From Thermoanaerobacterium sp. (lineage in GTDB: Bacteria > Bacillota > Thermoanaerobacteria > Thermoanaerobacterales > Thermoanaerobacteraceae), in contig JASBVU010000054.1 in the NCBI GenBank assembly GCA_029960905.1, forward strand, positions 1 through 9,186: DNA of 9,186 nucleotides. The letters run 5' to 3'. Below, in pieces: positions 5,962 through 9,186 of this stretch; position 1 is the stretch's first letter, and the number at the start of each line of letters is the position of its first letter. A program made the translations under genes and the position numbers. The notes under the pieces were generated by a model. The model made no database searches, was not told where the DNA came from, and was given only the letters and a program-made list of their open reading frames with translations.

Positions 5962-7413
5962 TTATGCACTCTTCTCATACTTTAAATCAAATTTAATACA
6001 AGCACCCCCGCCCTCTCTATTATAAGCTTCTATTTTCCCGCCATGAACCTCTACCAACTTCTTTGCAATGTAAAGTCCCAGACCAACATGTCCATCTTCT
6101 GATGGCCTAGATACATCTCCCCTGTAAAACCTTTCAAAGACATGTGTTAAGTCTTTCTGATTGAATCCACTTCCTGAATCACAAACTGTTATATAAATTT
6201 TATCTTCATCGATATTACATCTTATCTTTATCATTCCTAATTTAGGCGTATATCTTATACTGTTAATGACGATATTATCCATTACCCTCTCAAACTTTTG
6301 AACATCAATATATACCATTGCTTTATCATGCCTTTGGTCTAAAATATCCAAATCGAAATTTAAACTTTTGTCTTTTGAAATTTGTTTATATTCATCTATT
6401 TTACGTGTTAAAAAATCTTTTATATTTATTTGACTAAGATTCAGATTGACTGGTGAATCATCTAATTCAGACATGTACAACATCAGTTTCACAATCTTTA
6501 TACATTTATCAGCATTCTCAACAATCACATTTAAATACTTTTTAAATTTTAACTTGTCGTCTATACAATCATCAAGCAATGATTCAGCATATCCTCTGAT
6601 TATTGAAATAGGTGTCTTCAAGTCATGTGCGAGGGATTCTACCATTTCATGCCTTTCCTGTTCAATTTTCCACTGAGTTGTAAGAGAATTTTTTAATTCA
6701 TCTTTCATATCATTAAATGCTACGCAGAGATTACCAAGTTCATTATCTGCTTTATAATCAATGTCAAAATTGAGATCTCTTTCTTTTATTTTTCTAGACG
6801 CCTCAATAATCAAATTTAAAGGCTTTCTTATGTTTTTAGTAAATTCTAGAGAAAAAAGTATTGTAAATAAAGCGATGTAAATAAACGGCGAAAATACTAT
6901 TATTATAAATAATGGCTCATATAAAAATTTGTCTAACTTATTGATAAAATAAGGCGTTAATGTATAAGACAGTGAAACAGCACCTTCTATCGTACCCTGC
7001 TTATTTATTATCGGTATGATTTTATAATAACTACCTTTTATACCAGATGTCGTATTTATAATTTTATACAGCTCATCTGTATTCCTAATCAGCTTCTGAT
7101 TATCAGTACCATATATTTTATCGCCATTTTGATTCATCACTTGATACTTAATACCTTCTTTTGGTATGATTTTGTCAATCTTACTTTTATTATTAATATT
7201 TAATATATCCGCCCCATACCCTCGAATCTTGCTTTCGATTGAAGGAATCATCTTCTCATAGTGATTCGCCGGATAAACCTTTTTATACTGAATATTTAAA
7301 AACAACAGATATCCTATATAATATGTCACTATCGTTGCCAGTATGCTTAATATCAATATAGAAACAAAAGATATAATAAACTGTGTCTTTAGCGGTTTAT
7401 TTTTAAATATCAT
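5962..7413 (-). CDS. Membrane sensor histidine kinase, probably antimicrobial-peptide sensing
   Basis: A 483-residue two-component sensor in the cytoplasmic membrane. Order from the N-terminus: membrane helix at about 9-39; an extracellular domain of about 120 residues (40-162); second membrane helix at about 163-191; HAMP linker at about 192-245; H-box SLAHDLKTPIS with phosphoacceptor His263; N-box DNIVINSIRYTP (Asn384); G1 DSGSGF near 412; GLGLYIAKK near 444-452. All key catalytic residues are present. The start is the ATG at 7413, which overlaps the response regulator stop as ATGA and has GGAGAAGG 4 bases upstream; an ATG five codons earlier lacks this. The long extracellular domain and the adjacent LanE/LanG-type permeases suggest a NisK/SpaK/CprK-like peptide sensor, as an inference. 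It should phosphorylate the adjacent regulator. No clear terminator follows the gene. Confidence 0.92.
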   Translation of the reverse strand: MIFKNKPLKTQFIISFVSILILSILATIVTYYIGYLLFLNIQYKKVYPANHYEKMIPSIESKIRGYGADILNINNKSKIDKIIPKEGIKYQVMNQNGDKIYGTDNQKLIRNTDELYKIINTTSGIKGSYYKIIPIINKQGTIEGAVSLSYTLTPYFINKLDKFLYEPLFIIIVFSPFIYIALFTILFSLEFTKNIRKPLNLIIEASRKIKERDLNFDIDYKADNELGNLCVAFNDMKDELKNSLTTQWKIEQERHEMVESLAHDLKTPISIIRGYAESLLDDCIDDKLKFKKYLNVIVENADKCIKIVKLMLYMSELDDSPVNLNLSQINIKDFLTRKIDEYKQISKDKSLNFDLDILDQRHDKAMVYIDVQKFERVMDNIVINSIRYTPKLGMIKIRCNIDEDKIYITVCDSGSGFNQKDLTHVFERFYRGDVSRPSEDGHVGLGLYIAKKLVEVHGGKIEAYNREGGGACIKFDLKYEKSA

Positions 7414-8105
7414 AAAACCTTCTCCCATTTATAACCTATTCCCCACACTGTCTTAATGTATTCTGTGTCAGAATCAAAGTTCTCAATTTTTGCTCTTATA
7501 TTTTTAATATGCTCTGTAACTGTAGTAGTGTCGCCTTCTGCATCAAAACCCCATACTTTTTCATAGATCTGTTCTTTTGAAAATACTTGACCGGGATGAA
7601 GCGACAAAAGCTCTAAAACATCAAATTCTTTTTTTGTAAGCCCAATAGGATTCCCTTTCACCATCACTTCTCGCGACTTTAAATCTATTGTAATGTTTTT
7701 AAAATTTAATAAAGCCCTTTTTCCTTCTTCATTTAATAAAATTGCTCGCTTTTCCCTTCGCAAATGTGCATCTATCCTTGCTAACAATTCCTTTAAGCTA
7801 AATGGCTTTACAACGTAATCATCACCACCTAAGGCAAATCCCTTTATCCTGTCCATTTCGCTTTGTTTTGCACTTAAAAATACGATGGGACAAATTACAG
7901 TATCCCTTATCTTGCGGCAAACTTCATACCCATCAATATCAGGCATCATTATATCAAGCACTATAAGATCCGGCATCTCTTTAGCTTTTTCAATTCCTTC
8001 CTTGCCGTTATAAGCAGTCAAAACATTATTGCCCTTTCTTTCAAGCGAATCTTTTAACAAATCAGCTATCTCTTTCTCATCATCAATAATTAATATTTTA
8101 CTCAT
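7410..8105 (-). CDS. OmpR/PhoB family response regulator
   Basis: A 231-residue cytoplasmic DNA-binding response regulator. The receiver domain (residues 1-118) has acidic pocket Asp8/Asp9, phosphoacceptor Asp51 in VLDIMMPDIDG, Ser78 and Lys100 in KPFS, so it should be competent for phosphorylation. The C-terminal winged helix (about 130-231) contains LTKKEFDVLELL, the recognition-helix region TTTVTEHIKNIRAKI, and WGIGYKWE at the end, the OmpR/PhoB hallmark. Its ATG at 8105 overlaps the upstream permease by 8 bases and its stop overlaps the kinase start by 4, so the four genes are translated as one coupled unit. By analogy with NisR/SpaR/CprR it probably activates the transporter genes upstream, whose promoter lies outside this window. 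Confidence 0.93.
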   Translation of the reverse strand: MSKILIIDDEKEIADLLKDSLERKGNNVLTAYNGKEGIEKAKEMPDLIVLDIMMPDIDGYEVCRKIRDTVICPIVFLSAKQSEMDRIKGFALGGDDYVVKPFSLKELLARIDAHLRREKRAILLNEEGKRALLNFKNITIDLKSREVMVKGNPIGLTKKEFDVLELLSLHPGQVFSKEQIYEKVWGFDAEGDTTTVTEHIKNIRAKIENFDSDTEYIKTVWGIGYKWEKVL

Positions 8106-8874
8106 ACATTTTCCTGCCTTCCCATCTCTTAAACCATATTATACCACCAACAATCATAAATATAAAAAACAATAAAGCAAATATAACTCCACTTGCGATT
8201 TGATTAATCAATTCTCCCGACGATATTATTTTAGGCGGATATGTCATGCTTGATGTAAAAAGAAGATATGCACCAGGAAGTTCTGATAGCCTTACAGGCC
8301 ATGCCCATGGGATATAAGTCCATATACTATCGCCTAAGTTCGTAGACATAAGTGCAGCAACTAACATGCCAAGGCCTCCAAATCCAATTGATGCTCCTAA
8401 TCCCCATGCAAAACTAATCCACATATACATAGACAATAATGATGATGCGCCGATTGATTCTAAAATAAAAGACACTATATAGATGACCCATGGAAAATTC
8501 TCACGTAATATTAAGTCAAACCCAATTCCAAAAATAAATATTGAAATTATCATACTTATCTGCATTGATAATGCTATAATTATGAATTTGCCAATGTATA
8601 AATTGCTCCTTTCAAAATTATTGCCAAACAAGTTTATGAAACCTCCAGCATTCTCCTCCTGATTTGCAGCCAAACCAAATAATAAGCCAGCCATAATCGG
8701 AACAAACAATGCTGTCCAGATTTCAAAAAAGGCTTGATGTATATAAAAATCAGATAAAGATCTCACTGATGAGTACCATAGAAATGCAGATGAAAACAAT
8801 GCCGGAAGCAAAAATGTAATATATCTTAGAGGTGTACGTTTCGTCTTTATTATTTCAGAATACAATATCTTCAT
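8098..8874 (-). CDS. Lantibiotic-protection type ABC transporter permease (LanG/MutG-like)
   Basis: A 258-residue integral membrane subunit, with about six hydrophobic segments, of an ABC-2 type transporter of the LanFEG immunity class. These complexes expel antimicrobial peptides from the membrane. The N-terminus SEIIKTKRTPLRYITFLLP is characteristic of this permease group, and YIPWAWPVRL near residues 187-196 is shared with the neighbouring permease. The start is the ATG at 8874: AAAGGAGA lies upstream and the ATG overlaps the previous stop as TGATG. An in-frame TTG just before it (8877) is an alternative; the longer reading from 8901 has no family support. It is co-transcribed with the partial permease before it and the two-component pair after it. 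Family is confident by motif and length; the peptide handled is unknown. Confidence 0.85.
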   Translation of the reverse strand: MKILYSEIIKTKRTPLRYITFLLPALFSSAFLWYSSVRSLSDFYIHQAFFEIWTALFVPIMAGLLFGLAANQEENAGGFINLFGNNFERSNLYIGKFIIIALSMQISMIISIFIFGIGFDLILRENFPWVIYIVSFILESIGASSLLSMYMWISFAWGLGASIGFGGLGMLVAALMSTNLGDSIWTYIPWAWPVRLSELPGAYLLFTSSMTYPPKIISSGELINQIASGVIFALLFFIFMIVGGIIWFKRWEGRKMYE

Positions 8875-9186
8875 CAATTTAAATCTCTCCTTTGAAACCA
8901 AATCATAGTAAGAATTGAGAATATCAAAAACGCTAAAACTGATACAATAACGCCTATCGGGATTACCGATGGATCTCTTAAAGAGTCATTAATCTGTAAT
9001 AATGTACCGTTAGGATGAACACCTATTATTGGACACATAAGCCTTATTGGCCAGCTCCATGGAATATAGATCCAATATGATTTCGAAGCTCCAATCACAC
9101 CGATAATAAGTCCTACAAACCCTAACGCAATGCTATAAAATGTTCCTTTCAAAGTTGCCAGCCATAATTCCAAAGGAATAAGAGCA
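8874..9186 (-). CDS. Lantibiotic-protection type ABC transporter permease (LanE/MutE-like), C-terminal part
   Basis: The last 103 complete codons of a membrane permease whose beginning lies past the right edge. The frame is open to the end of the window (upstream residues ALIP precede a TTG at 9173 that is not a credible start, since no ribosome binding site is seen and the family is about 240-250 residues). Two hydrophobic segments are seen, GTFYSIALGFVGLIIGVIGA and a final helix ahead of the basic tail WFQRRDLN. Between them YIPWSWPIRL mirrors the motif of the next permease. The stop shares one base with that gene's ATG. It is the probable partner subunit of the LanG-like protein; the ATPase gene is expected further upstream. 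Confidence 0.8.
   Translation of the reverse strand, partial: ALIPLELWLATLKGTFYSIALGFVGLIIGVIGASKSYWIYIPWSWPIRLMCPIIGVHPNGTLLQINDSLRDPSVIPIGVIVSVLAFLIFSILTMIWFQRRDLN

Overview
The window is AT-rich DNA of a low-GC Firmicute, probably an anaerobic clostridial or thermoanaerobacterial species. The grounds are the base composition, strong AGGAGG-type ribosome binding sites, TTG starts and the families present; the genus cannot be fixed from this sequence alone. Almost everything reads as chromosomal metabolic and accessory genes. No rRNA, tRNA, CRISPR array or insertion sequence was seen.

Left part (1-1870, minus strand): a thiamin salvage operon. A weak promoter leads into a TPP riboswitch, then an intrinsic terminator, then thiD (HMP/HMP-P kinase), which overlaps cytX (HMP-type permease, cut by the window edge). 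The terminator loop is perfectly complementary to a conserved segment of the aptamer, which suggests how the switch works.

Middle-left (1894-2475, minus strand): a decay zone. It holds the wreck of an ABC exporter gene that has lost most of its membrane domain, Walker A, Walker B and the H-loop through two internal deletions. Beside it is a 53-codon membrane ORF that may itself be a fragment.

Middle (2577-4984, plus strand): a two-gene operon with a clear sigma-A promoter just downstream of a 29-bp perfect palindrome. It encodes an acetamidase/formamidase family hydrolase and a PuuP-like APC permease, and ends in a hairpin shared with the convergent gene.

Right part (4982-9186, minus strand): an EamA/DMT exporter with its own promoter, preceded in transcription order by a tightly overlapping cluster. 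That cluster is the C-terminus of a LanE/MutE-type permease, a LanG/MutG-type permease, an OmpR-family response regulator and a sensor histidine kinase. The set looks like an antimicrobial-peptide (lantibiotic) immunity or resistance module with its own two-component system. The ATPase (LanF-like) is expected just beyond the right edge. I found no clear new type of system; the points most worth checking are the orphan peptide-resistance module, the amidase-permease operon with its palindrome, and the riboswitch antiterminator.
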